Below are positions 11,468-22,868 of a DNA stretch of 64,000 nucleotides, piece after piece. The notes beneath the pieces are model-generated. The model was not told where the DNA came from. It saw only the letters and a program-made list of their open reading frames with translations, and did no database searches. Numbering within the stretch: the stretch's first letter is position 1; the number at the start of each line of letters is the position of its first letter. The DNA is taken from assembly GCA_910591455.2 (NCBI GenBank), contig OU342817.1, positions 4,549,915-4,613,914 of the forward strand. The letters are read 5' to 3'. The translations under genes were made by a program, and so were the position numbers. The stretch comes from Pholis gunnellus (taxonomy: Eukaryota > Chordata > Actinopteri > Perciformes > Pholidae).

Positions 11468-12403
11468 TCAGTGTACCATGTCGAAAAGTCATAACTTTAC
11501 TTAAGTTACTTTACTTTTAAAGTTGCTTTTTTAGTTACTTTACTTTTTTAGTTACTTTTTTAGTTACTTTACTTTTTTAGTTACTTTTAAAGTTACTTTA
11601 TTTTTAAAGTTGCTTTTTTAGTTACTTTACTTTTAAAGTTACTTTTTTAGTTACTTTACTTTTTTAGTTACTTTTAAAGTTACTTTACTTTTAAAGTTAC
11701 TTTTTTAGTTACTTTACTTTTAAAGTTACTTTTTTAGTTACTTTACCTTTAAAGTTACTTTTTTAGTTACTTTACTTTTAAAGTTACTTTTTTAGTTACT
11801 TTACTTTTTTAGTTACTTTTAAAGTTACTTTACTTTTAAAGTTATTTTTTTAGTTACTTTACTTTTTTAGTTACTTTCAAAGTTACTTTACTTTTAAAGT
11901 TACTTTTTTAGTTACTTTACTTTTAGAGTTACTTCTTTAGTTACTTTACTTTTAAAGTTACTTTTTTAGTTACTTTACTTTTAAAGTTACTTTTTTAGTT
12001 ACTTTACTTTTTTAGTTACTTTTAAAGTTACTTTACTTTTAAAGTTACTTTTTTAGTTACTTTACTTTTTTAGTTACTTTTAAAGTTACTTTACTTTTAA
12101 AGTTACTTTTTTAGTTACTTTACTTTTAGAGTTACTTCTTTAGTTACTTTACTTTTAAAGTTACTTTTTTAGTTACTTTACTTTTAAAGTTACTTTTTTA
12201 GTTACTTTACTTTTTTAGTTACTTTTAAAGTTACTTTTTTAGTTACTTTACTTTTTTAGTTACTTTTAAAGTTACTTTACTTTTAAAGTTACTTTTTTAG
12301 TTACTTTACTTTTAGAGTTACTTCTTTAGTTACTTTACTTTTAAAGTTACTTTTTTAGTTACTTTACTTTTAAAGTTACTTTTTTAGTTACTTTATTTTT
12401 ATT
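11468..12403. repeat. Minisatellite array 1
   Basis: Alternating 12-mers (agttacttttww) and 17-mers (agttactttacttttww), giving a 29-bp dimer, in A/T-rich sequence with only scattered substitutions. Equivalent arrays are at about 13,688-14,360, 15,375-16,405 and 17,690-18,182. Confidence 0.9.
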
Positions 12404-12639
12404 TGAAAAACTCTTATTCCGTATCCCTGTAGTGTTGATTCAGAGTAAGCACTGCATTAATTACAACACCTTGCACATTTGGAAAACCAAAACTACACAT
12501 ATCTTTAATTTCAACCAACATATAAACAGTACAGTACACTGCCTTACAGGTTTGGCGAATAGAAGTCTGTGTTCAGTGCATAATGTGCATGGCATGGGAG
12601 AAGATACATTCATCACCAGGTTGACCACAGCTGGCCGCT

Positions 12640-13042
12640 TCACTCCTCTGTGTCGGAGCTGTCTGCTGCGTCGGTGTTGTGGGTCAGCATGTAGTTGTCG
12701 ATGGAGGGGCAGTTGTGGATGGAGTAACGCAGACGCTCAGCGAGGATGACCTTGCTCGTGTAAGGGGGCAGGCGAAACAGGAAGAAGCAGGTCTGTGCAG
12801 TAGGGAGGCCGTTGACGGGCTGTAGGACATGATAGGGGGAAAAAGTTTAGTAGTTTGTACTATTGATATGTTTGCCCTCGTCAACAGGCTCGTTATTTCC
12901 GTTAGCGATGACCTCACCCTATCAACCTTGATGATTTGGAACTTCTGCGTGATATCAGCTGGGTTGGAAGGCAACCTGGACCGGCCAGAGACGAAACGGA
13001 GGAAAAGCACTCGCTCCTCATTGGTGAACTCCTCCAGGCTAC
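12640..13042 (-). pseudogene. HERC1-like HECT ligase, last two exons (satellite unit 1)
   Basis: Minus strand. The penultimate exon 13042-12918 has AG before and GT after, and encodes SLEEFTNEERVLFLRFVSG, then RSRLPSNPADITQKFQIIK and VDR. The last exon 12819-12640 encodes LPTAQTCFFLFRLPPY, then AERLRYSIHNC, and ends DSSDTEE and stop. These are the C-lobe landmarks of a HECT E3 ubiquitin ligase, including the catalytic Cys in QTCFF. The closest family I recognise is HERC1. Both exons are intact and in compatible phase, but the thousands of upstream residues of such a ligase are absent. It is a captured 3' gene fragment, not a gene. The 3' UTR continues into the minisatellite. Confidence 0.8.
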
Positions 13043-14610
13043 CTAATGTTCATCAGGCCTTATCCCGCCTTTCTGTCCTGCTGTAAAACTGTCACCTTAC
13101 TCTCCTGATATCAAAGCCTTTTTGTACTACTGCACCTGACCTGCATATAGTTTGATTTATTTTAGGTACTGAAGTTGTAAAAGTTCCTTTTAAAAGAAAA
13201 TGCCTTTTGTAAATAGTAATTACTGCAATTTAAATATTTTCCTTTATTGTTTTTATATTATGCATATAAGAACATGAAAGTGTATTTTATTACAGACGTA
13301 TTGTTTTTACCTTGTTTTCATCGGTCAGTTTATGTATTGGATGCTTCTGGACTTCTGTGTGTTCAGTGAATTATGTGCAAATGCAGTAAAGAAAAGAATT
13401 TAATGATGAAACCCAATTGTGTTTTTTCAGTTTGTTCTACTGGGGTTAAAGTCGAAAAACAGTCAAAAAAGTCATTCAATCAGGAGAGACTTCATTAGAA
13501 TTTCACAATAATTTATTACACATTGTACAAATGTGAATAGTGCAACGTCTTTGGCGATTGGACTCCATCCTGAAGGAAGACAATCGATGTTGATGAAGGG
13601 AGTTGCTGCGGAGTTATAAACAGCATAGTATAGGATGTCGAAAAAAGTCATGAAAAAGTCAGTGTACCATGTCGAAAAGTCATAACTTTACTTAAGTTAC
13701 TTTATTTTTAAAGTTGCTATTTTAGTTACTTTACTTTTTTAGTTACTTTTAAAGTTACTTTACTTTTAAAGTTACTTTTTTAGTTACTTTACTTTTAAAG
13801 TTACTTTTTTAGTTACTTTACTTTTTTAGTTACTTTTAAAGTTACTTAACTTTTAAAGTTACTTTTTTAGTTACTTTACTTTTAAAGTTACTTTTTTAGT
13901 TACTTTACTTTTTTAGTTACTTTCAAAGTTACTTTACTTTTAAAGTTACTTTTTTAGTTACTTTACTTTTTTAGTTACTTCTTTAGTTACTTTACTTTTA
14001 TAGTTGCTTTTTTAGTTACTTTACTTTTTTAGTTACTTTTAAAGTTACTTTACTTTTAAAGTTACTTTTTTAGTTACTTTACTTTTTTAGTTACTTTCAA
14101 CGTTACTTTACTTTTAAAGTTACTTTTTTAGTTACTTTACTTTTTTAGTTACTTTTAAAGTTACTTTACTTTTAAAGTTACATTTTTAGTTACTTTACTT
14201 TTTTAGTTACTTTTAAAGTTACTTTACTTTTAAAGTTACTTTTTTAGTTACTTTACTTTTAGAGTTACTTCTTTAGTTACTTTACTTTTAAAGTTACTTT
14301 TTTAGTTACTTTACTTTTAAAGTTACTTTACTTTTAAAGTTACTTTTTTAGTTACTTTATTTTTATTTGAAAAACTCTTATTCCGTATCCCTGTAGTGTT
14401 GATTCAGAGTAAGCACTGCATTAATTACAACACCTTGCACATTTGGAAAACCAAAACTACACATATCTTTAATTTCAACCAACATATAAACAGTACAGTA
14501 CACTACCTTACAGGTTTGGCGAATAGAAGTCTGTGTTCAGTGCATAATGTGCATGGCATGGGAGATGCCCTCGTCAACAGGCTCATCATTTCCGTTAGCG
14601 ATGACCTCAC

Positions 14611-14735
14611 CCTATCAACCTTGATGATTTGGAACTTCTGCGTGATATCAGCTGGGTTGGAAGGCAACCTGGACCGGCCAGAGACGAAACTGAGGAAAAG
14701 CACTCGCTCCTCATTGGTGAACTCCTCCAGGCTAC
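14611..14735 (-). pseudogene. HERC1-like penultimate exon only (satellite unit 2)
   Basis: The same 125-bp exon as in unit 1, with one change that turns FLRFVSG into FLSFVSG. The last exon with the catalytic Cys is gone. A deletion of about 270 bp joins 3' UTR sequence (catgggag, near 14,565) directly to intron sequence (tgccctcgtcaac). The fragment cannot encode an active HECT domain. Confidence 0.8.
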
Positions 14736-16644
14736 CTAATGTTCATCAGGCCTTATCCCGCCTTTCTGTCCTGCTGTAAAACTGTCACCTTACTCTCCTG
14801 ATATCAAAGCCTTTTTGTACTACTGCACCTGACCTGCATATAGTTTGATTTATTTTAGGTACTGAAGTTGTAAAAGTTCCTTTTAAAAGAAAATGCCTTT
14901 TGTAAATAGTAATTACTGCAATTTAAATATTTTCCTTTATTGTTTTTATATTATGCATATAAGAACATGAAAGTGTATTTTATTACAGACGTATTGTTTT
15001 TACCTTGTTTTCATCGGTCAGTTTATGTATTGGATGCTTCTGGACTTCCGTGTGTTCAGTGAATTATGTGCAAATGCAGTAAAGAAAAGAATTTAATGAT
15101 GAAACCCAATTGTGTTTTTTCAGTTTGTTCTACTGGGGTTAAAGTCGAAAAACAGTCAAAAAAGTCATTCAATCAGGAGAGACTTCATTAGAATTTCACA
15201 ATAATTTATTACACATTGTACAAATGTGAATAGTGCAACGTCTTTGGCGATTGGACTCCATCCTGAAGGAAGACAATCGATGTTGATGAAGGTAGTTGCT
15301 GCGGAGTTATAAACAGCATAGTATAGGATGTCGAAAAAAGTCATGAAAAAGTCAGTGTACCATGTCGAAAAGTCATAACTTTACTTAAGTTACTTTATTT
15401 TTAAAGTTGCTATTTTAGTTACTTTACTTTTTTAGCTACTTTTAAAGTTACTTTACTTTTAAAGTTACTTTTTTAGTTACTTTACTTTTAAAGTTACTTT
15501 TTTAGTTACTTTACTTTTTTAGTTACTTTTAAAGTTACTTTACTTTTAAAGTTACTTTTTTAGTTACTTTACTTTTAAAGTTACTTTTTTAGTTACTTTA
15601 CTTTTTTAGTTACTTTCAAAGTTACTTTACTTTTAAAGTTACTTTTTTAGTTACTTTACTTTTTTAGTTACTTCTTTAGTTACTTTACTTTTAAAGTTAC
15701 TTTTTTAGTTACTTTACGTTTAAAGTTACTTTTTTAGTTACTTTACTTTTTTAGTTACTTTTAAAGTTACTTTACTTTTAAAGTTACTTCTTTAGTTACT
15801 TTACTTTTAAAGTTACTCTTTTAGTTACTTTACTTTTAAAGTTACTTTTTTAGTTACTTTACTTTTTTAGTTACTTTTAAAGTTACTTTACTTTTAAAGT
15901 TACTTTTTTAGTTACTTTACTTTTAAAGTTACTTTTTTAGTTACTTTACTTTTAAAGTTACTTTTTTAGTTACTTTACTTTTTTAGTTACTTTTAAAGTT
16001 ACTTTACTTTTAAAGTTACTTTTTTAGTTACTTTACTTTTAAAGTTACTTTTTTAGTTACTTTACTTTTTTAGTTACTTTCAACGTTACTTTACTTTTAA
16101 AGTTACTTTTTTAGTTACTTTACTTTTGTAGTTACTTTTAAAGTTACTTTACTTTTAAAGTTACATTTTTAGTTACTTTACTTTTTTAGTTACTTTTAAA
16201 GTTACTTTACTTTTAAAGTTACTTTTTTAGTTACTTTACTTTTTTAGTTACTTTTAAAGTTACTTTACTTTTAAAGTTACTTTTTTAGTTACTTTACTTT
16301 TAGAGTTACTTCTTTAGTTACTTTACTTTTAAAGTTACTTTTTTAGTTACTTTACTTTTAAAGTTACTTTACTTTTAAAGTTACTTTTTTAGTTACTTTA
16401 TTTTTATTTGAAAAACTCTTATTCCGTATCCCTGTAGTGTTGATTCAGAGTAAGCACTGCATTAATTACAACACCTTGCACATTTGGAAAACCAAAACTA
16501 CACATATCTTTAATTTCAACCAACATATAAACAGTACAGTACACTACCTTACAGGTTTGGCGAATAGAAGTCTGTGTTCAGTGCATAATGTGCATGGCAT
16601 GGGAGAAGATACATTCATCACCAGGTTGACCACAGCTGGCCGCT

Positions 16645-17047
16645 TCACTCCTCTGTGTCGGAGCTGTCTGCTGCGTCGGTGTTGTGGGTCAGCATGTAGT
16701 TGTCGATGGAGGGGCAGTTGTGGATGGAGTAACGCAGACGCTCAGCGAGGATGACCTGGCTCGTGTATGGGGGCAGGCGAAACAAGAAGAAGCAGGTCTG
16801 TGCAGTAGGGAGGCCGTTGACGGGCTGTAGGACATGATAGGGGGAAAAAGTTTAGTAGTTTGTACTATTGATATGTTTGCCCTCGTCAACAGGCTCGTTA
16901 TTTCCGTTAGCGATGACCTCACCCTATCAACCTTGATGATTTGGAACTTCTGCGTGATATCAGCTGGGTTGGAAGGCAACCTGGACCGGCCAGAGACGAA
17001 ACGGAGGAAAAGCACTCGCTCCTCATTGGTGAACTCCTCCAGGCTAC
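16645..17047 (-). pseudogene. HERC1-like HECT ligase, last two exons (satellite unit 3)
   Basis: Exons 17047-16923 and 16824-16645 on the minus strand. Both are open and retain splice sites and the catalytic QTCFF motif. Unit 3 encodes TSQVI where unit 1 has TSKVI. Otherwise differences are few and mostly silent. Like unit 1 it is a terminal gene fragment locked in satellite DNA. Confidence 0.8.
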
Positions 17048-18182
17048 CTAATGTTCATCAGGCCTTATCCCGCCTTTCTGTCCTGCTGTAAAACTGTCAC
17101 CTTACTCTCCTGATATCAAAGCCTTTTTGTACTACTGCACCTGACCTGCATATAGTTTGATTTATTTTAGGTACTGAAGTTGTAAAAGTTCCTTTTAAAA
17201 GAAAATGCCTTTTGTAAATAGTAATTACTGCAATTTAAATATTTTCCTTTATTGTTTTTATATTATGCATATAAGAACATGAAAGTGTATTTTATTACAG
17301 ACGTATTGTTTTTACCTTGTTTTCATCGGTCAGTTTATGTATTGGATGCTTCTGGACTTATGTGTGTTCAGTGAATTATGTGCAAATGCAGTAAAGAAAA
17401 GAATTTAATGATGAAACCCAATTGTGTTTTTTCAGTTTGTTCTACTGGGGTTAAAGTCGAAAAACAGTCAAAAAAGTCATTCAATCAGGAGAGACTTCAT
17501 TAGAATTTCACAATAATTTATTACACATTGTACAAATGTGAATAGTGCAACGTCTTTGGCGATTGGACTCCATCCTGAAGGAAGACAATCGATGTTGATG
17601 AAGGGAGTTGCTGCGGAGTTATAAACAGCATAGTATAGGATGTCGAAAAAAGTCATGAAAAAGTCAGTGTACCATGTCGAAAAGTCATAACTTTACTTAA
17701 GTTACTTTACTTTTAAAGTTGCTTTTTTAGTTACTTTACTTTTAAAGTTACTTTTTTAGTTACTTTACTTTTTTAGTTACTTTTAAAGTTACTTTACTTT
17801 TAAAGTTACTTTTTTAGTTACTTTACTTTTAAAGTTACTTTTTTAGTTACTTTACTTTTTAGTTACTTTTTTAGTTACTTTACTTTTTTAGTTACTTTTA
17901 AAGTTACTTTACTTTTAAAGTTACTTTTTTAGTTACTTTACTTTTAAAGTTACTTTTTTAGTTACTTTACTTTTTAGTTACTTTTTTAGTTACTTTACTT
18001 TTTTAGTTACTTTTAAAGTTACTTTACTTTTAAAGTTACTTTTTTAGTTACTTTACTTTTAAAGTTACTTTTTTAGTTACTTTACTTTTCAGTTACTTTT
18101 TTAGTTACTTTACTTTTTTAGTTACTTTTAAAGTTACTTTACTTTTAAAGTTACTTTTTAAGTTACTTTACTTTTTTAGTTA

Positions 18183-18493
18183 TGTCGTGTGTCGTTATGT
18201 GACACACTGAATTGGATTTACACGATGTGGTCTATACTTGATATAAAGCAACATAATGCATGTTTGCGCGTGTTCTCTAGCGCCACATAGTGGATACAGG
18301 AACTGGTGAAATATTTGCACTACATAATTTCCAGTGTCACACAGTCCAATCATTAAAAATAAGTCTAACTTGTGGGCTCGCTGTCTGATGGTCGCAGATA
18401 TTTATGGCCGCTTCTGCCGGCATCCCGCCAGTACCTCCGACGTGCGGGAGGATACGAGGGCCCGTACATCGCTGCTTGCAGCTTTAATTATTT
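18183..18493. repeat. Unclassified repeat between satellite and orphan TM exon
   Basis: Sequence unlike either the satellite or the receptor introns. It ends cgctgcttgcagctttaatt just before receptor intron sequence resumes at about 18,494. The ending looks like a dispersed fish element terminus, but I cannot classify it. It marks the right junction of the satellite block. Confidence 0.4.
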
Positions 18494-18706
18494 TTGTTCC
18501 TGTCGTGCTGTAGCGTCACAGTCTGAATCTGTTGAGTCAGATTTGTGATGAAGCACCTGTTTCGTTGTGTTTCAGGTTCAGAGGGTTCCTCTGCTGGTAC
18601 ATCTGTGTACCTGGTGAAGATCGTGGTGTTCTCTGTGGGTCTGATCATCATGGTGTCTGCCGTCATCACTGTTCACCTCATGGAGAAGTTCAAGAAGCAC
18701 AAATAA
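18494..18706 (+). pseudogene. Orphan TM exon of receptor copy C'
   Basis: Intron end plus a complete last exon (18576-18706) encoding GSEGSSAGTSVYLVK, then IVVFSVGLIIMVSAVITVH and LMEKFKKHK and stop, identical in protein to copy C. There is no leader, V or C2 exon upstream, since satellite DNA takes their place. It belongs to the C/D subfamily (GSEG start, shared 3' flank). It would only be expressed if spliced from an upstream gene such as B across about 8 kb, which the phase-1 acceptor would allow but which has no support. Confidence 0.8.
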
Positions 18707-20604
18707 ACAAATAGTTCTCTATCAGCCAATCATACGCTCTTATCTAGGAAAACTCAAACGTAAAGGTTCCCTGTGGAGTCTGTGATCACTGCTGGCACTA
18801 TACAGCAGTTCTATTTGTTGTGTCCCTATTTAGTTTGTGCGAGCCCTCAAGTACACATTCCTGCCACTGATCTCATGCTATACCACTGATCCACAGCTGG
18901 TGGCAGTAACACACCAGGAAGAGACAAAGAGGTAGAAGACTGAAAGCCAGCAAACAATGAGGTCAACAATTTAGGGTTTAAAGTATTTATAAAATCAGCT
19001 TTGCAAATGTTTCATGGTGAGAGAAATGTATTCAAAACGTGGACTCAATGATGCAGTTTGATGAGAAAAACTTGATGTAAACATTGTTTCTTCACAAGAA
19101 AGATTTTTGTTGATTATCATTGATTATAACAAATATCACTGTTTTCACTTTGTAAATAAAATGATCGCACAGAGATGAACATGTCAAAATGTTTTTGGAG
19201 GATGTTATCTTGAAAAAAAAAAAAAAAGTAACTTTCTATTAATGTATGATCAAGACCAACAATATACAAGAAATAGCCTTAATGAATACACTGTATATAA
19301 CACATAATTGTCTGTTTGTATGTACAGTATGTTTACATTTTAGCTTCAGCATGTTTTAATCTTTGGGTGGAAGCAGTGTCTGCTCCATGCACCTTTATTG
19401 GAAACGTGTTAAAGCTTCATACTTATCTTGTATTTGTGTGATTGATGGATCCCTAAAGGTGACACTGACCCCCTCTGGTGTATTGTGAGTTTTCAGCAAG
19501 GAGTCAATCAGTGCTATTGTTACAGTAAACACACTCGACACACTGAGTTCATGACAAAGTATATTATAGAAAAATAAAGCATTTAATGCCAATCAAGCTT
19601 TTTTTCTCTGTTCTTCATCTTCAGCACAGCTAAAAACTTTGCAGAGCAACATTTTCAAGTTTACAAGTATTTGATTCCCTTTTTATCTTTAAAAACAACA
19701 CAATGAGATAACACAAGAGTCCTGCAGTCTGTAGCTTCAAATCACACCAATCGTGTGAGGCCTTGAAAGTCCAAACTGTAAATCGTTGCTCGTTTATGAA
19801 ATAATTACAGTTCTTCTGCGTTGAATTCTTACTGTGATGTTCTGTGAACGTCTGGACAGGTGAGAAAGTGAGATGAAGGCTCAACCCCAGGTACCAAAGC
19901 TGGGGCTTCCTGCAGGGACAACAACATCTTTCTCACTCTCACACATTGATCTTTTTTTCCCACATTTACTTCGTGGTAGCGTAGTGCCCACCCTCTGGTT
20001 CCAGTAACGCTGTTAGCATCGTTACCGCCATGTTGAGAGCCATGTGGAGGCACTAGATATGCTCTGAATTTTTCATTTAACACCTTTATTAACTACGCTG
20101 CAACATAGAAAACTAGTTCCTCTTAAGGGAATAAATAAATTAACAAATATAGTGCTAATAATAATTAAAACATTTTCAAAAGAAGCCTGCAGGATTAGTT
20201 GAAACAGATAATTGTACTTTTGTTAATCATCTTTTCGTGAACTTATACGTTCAACTCTGCCTTCTTGACAAAGTGTTGAACTAAATTAGTCTTGAAATCA
20301 ACAAGCAGATGTCAAGCAGTAAAAAATAGCTTAGAGAGGAACTTCAACAACAGGAACTAACACCCTGAGCGAGGTTTTGTGGTTTTGACAGAAAGAACAC
20401 AACAGTGACTGTAGCCCTGTGGCTTCAGGTCAGTCTCAACTTTAGTCTGATGAAGAGCAGTTGTGTGCAAACGTCTCTTAGGTGCAATAAATAAGTGGTG
20501 GTTGGAGCCCTGCAGCGTGCAAACTATTTGTTTGTTAATTCCAAAACAGAACACAGATTATTGCAGCGTGCAGTCAGACAGGACAAGCGGACAAAGACTC
20601 TCTC
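18707..20604. other. Intergenic: 3' flank of C' and 5' flank of C
   Basis: No gene seen. The first part is a 3' flank found only after C', C and D (gccaatcatacgctcttatc near 18,725, AATAAA at 19573-19578). From about 19,620 it matches the intergenic block at 3,570-4,550. These matches define the 4.16-kb unit that duplicated to give C and D. Confidence 0.6.
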
Positions 20605-22868
20605 ATGTCTATCTTTGTGATACTGGGGCTGCTGGTCTGCATTGAGGCACAAGGTAAGAACACTGTCCACTAACATGTTATCAACAGATACAGCAGTGAT
20701 GCCTGAGCAGAACTCATTATTGTGACTCGTGAACTGAACATCATGAAGTCGCTTCAGATTTGATCTCATGATTAGCAACACTTGTCAGGAGGAGATTGAT
20801 TATTAATTGATCACGTATCTAAGAAGAGAGACTGATTCCTGAGAACTAGAGAGAAAGTTAACACAAATTATATTACATTTAATTTGGGTCTGCTTTGTTT
20901 TGTAGATTTGTGTGTTAAGTGATGGACAGGTTTAAAACTTAAAACGTAAATAAGTCCAAAAGTACATTTATGGTAATAAAGATGGCATCACTGTAGGCCT
21001 GATGAATAAAGAAACTAAACACTACTAACTGCAAAACTAATTCTGCTTCTTAATCTAAAACAAATAGTTTCTCACGTTTTTTTTCCAATGTTAAGAATTA
21101 AAGTCAAAGCTTCTGCATAACAATTTAAGAAAAGTTAAAAAAAAGAACAATATTGACTGAAATCTTTAAATAAAAAAACAAAAAACATAATACCAGTATA
21201 GTAATAGAAATGTTATTATAATGTGAAGTCTTTACATTAATTTGCAGACACTTTTGTCTAAAGCAACTCACATTTGTCTCTTATATAAACACACATGAAG
21301 AACAAGTTGACGCTCTTGGTCAAAGACACTTTGGCACATCGACAAAAAGAGGAAATGATGAAAGCTGGTGAACAATAGTTTGGGTAAGAGGAAGAGAAAA
21401 GAGAACAAAGTGAAATATAGTCCTGTCTTTCATAAGAGATAAAATGGAAATACTTTTTAATGTTAAATATGTAAAACTCTGATCAACATCTTGCTCTCAG
21501 TGGGCTTAGCTTCACCTGTTAAACTCTTCTTTCCTGAAGCAATCTGTGTCACCAGACCAAGCTGATGTAAAGCATTTGAAGAGAACTCTTCCAATCAATG
21601 ATAAGCTGAAGGTGTTTAAACTGATGGTTCAATGTGTAAGAAGTAGGGATGGAGTAACATTCAGTGTTGACCCATTAATCATATATTGAGTGTGATGTTT
21701 ATTGTATTATGTGTCTCCTGTTTTCACAGGGCCCAGTGCTGTGACTACTGTGTTTGTGAAGAAGGGAGATGATCTGATTCTGAATGTTGATGCTGATGTT
21801 CCTGAGGATTTTTATAATGTTGACTGGAAATTCAATAACACAGCCATTTTAGTAAGATTTGCACCTGATGCACCTAACCGTTTACATCCTAATTACACTG
21901 GAAGGATTGAGTTTCCTGTGAAAAAATTCTCTGTGAAATTGAAGAATCTACAAGAGGCAGACAGTGGAGTTTATGCTGCACGAGTGTCAACGCTTCAAGG
22001 AAACAAACCACTAGCTGAATACAAGGTCACAGTTCAAGGTGAGTTTGTTCACATGTCAGACTCTGATAGAGAGTTTCTGCTGCCATGTTTCATGACTTCT
22101 TCACAGAAACGTTCCCCCCTCAGGTCCAGTGTCTCCAGTTGAACTGACAGTGGACTCAGTGGACTCAGTGGACTCCAGAAGCTCAGACTCCTGTAACCTC
22201 ACTGTGACCTGCAGTACACAGCACTCTCACATCAGCAGCACGTTTAGATGTGTCAACCGAACCTGCAGTCAAGAGGGAGGAGAGCAACCAGAGCTCACAA
22301 CCTCTGGTGCTTCTCTCCAGCTCTACCTGTTGAATAGCTCCATCATCTGTAACCATAGCAACCACTTCAACTGGACCAAAGACTTTAAAGTGATTGAACA
22401 CTTTTGCCCCCAATATGCTGGTAAGACTGAAAGACAAGACGACTTCCTGATAACAGTTTTGTGTTGAAGAAAATGATTGTGTGTGTTTTAAATGAATTAG
22501 TTCTGAACATGTCTGAAGCACCTTGTCAGGCTGCAGGAGTGAAATACAAACTCAACTAGAAAACACAAACAATGTTATTTACAGGAAGGAACACTAAATG
22601 ACATAAATAATTCAATAACTCAGTTACGTGTTTGCTGTAGAAACTGATATTATTTTAGTTCCTGTCGTGCTGTAGCGTCACAGTCTGAATCTGTTGTGTC
22701 AGATTTGTGATGAAGCACCTGTTTCGTTGTGTTTCAGGTTCAGAGGGTTCCTCTGCTGGTACATCTGTGTACCTGGTGAAGATCGTGGTGTTCTCTGTGG
22801 GTCTGATCATCATGGTGTCTGCCGTCATCACTGTTCATCTCATGGAGAAGTTCAAGAAGCACAAATAA
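20605..22868 (+). CDS. CD2/SLAM (CD48-like) Ig receptor, V + C2, copy C
   Basis: Four exons, all phase 1 and GT-AG: leader 20605-20653, V 21730-22038, C2 22124-22420, TM/tail 22738-22868, giving 261 residues. The V domain (17-119) is cysteine-free with VDWKF and ADSGVY. The C2 domain (120-218) has six cysteines (DSCNLTVTC, FRCVNRTC, SIICNHS, EHFC), fitting the two-to-three disulfides of CD2-family C2 domains, and many N-glycosylation sites. The TM segment (about 229-254) carries Lys233, and the tail is only about seven residues (EKFKKHK). This is the best-preserved full-length member with D. Family assignment is from architecture. The ligand is unknown. Confidence 0.8.

Larger units (their letters stand above)
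11381..18182. repeat. Higher-order satellite, about 2 kb units
   Basis: Three full units and one partial one start with ggaagacaatcgatgttgat at about 11,384, 13,575, 15,268 and 17,580 (unit lengths about 2.19, 1.69 and 2.31 kb). Each unit has a short leader with repeated gtcgaaaagtcat motifs, then a minisatellite, then about 1.2 kb of non-repetitive sequence carrying a HECT-ligase gene fragment. The second unit lacks about 270 bp of that part. The last unit stops inside the minisatellite. Units are almost identical outside the minisatellite, so they are recent. Confidence 0.9.

Noticed and set aside
11468..12403. CRISPR-like array
   Set aside because: Monomers abut each other with no unique spacers, and the setting is a vertebrate genome.
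12640..17047. A working HERC1-type ubiquitin ligase gene
   Set aside because: Only the last one or two exons are present, repeated with satellite DNA, and no upstream exons lie on the minus strand before the receptor genes.
22183..22521. 112-codon ORF antisense to the C2 exon (also at 26,479)
   Set aside because: It is a shadow of the C2 exon. The sense frame has the Ig cysteines and fits splice sites.
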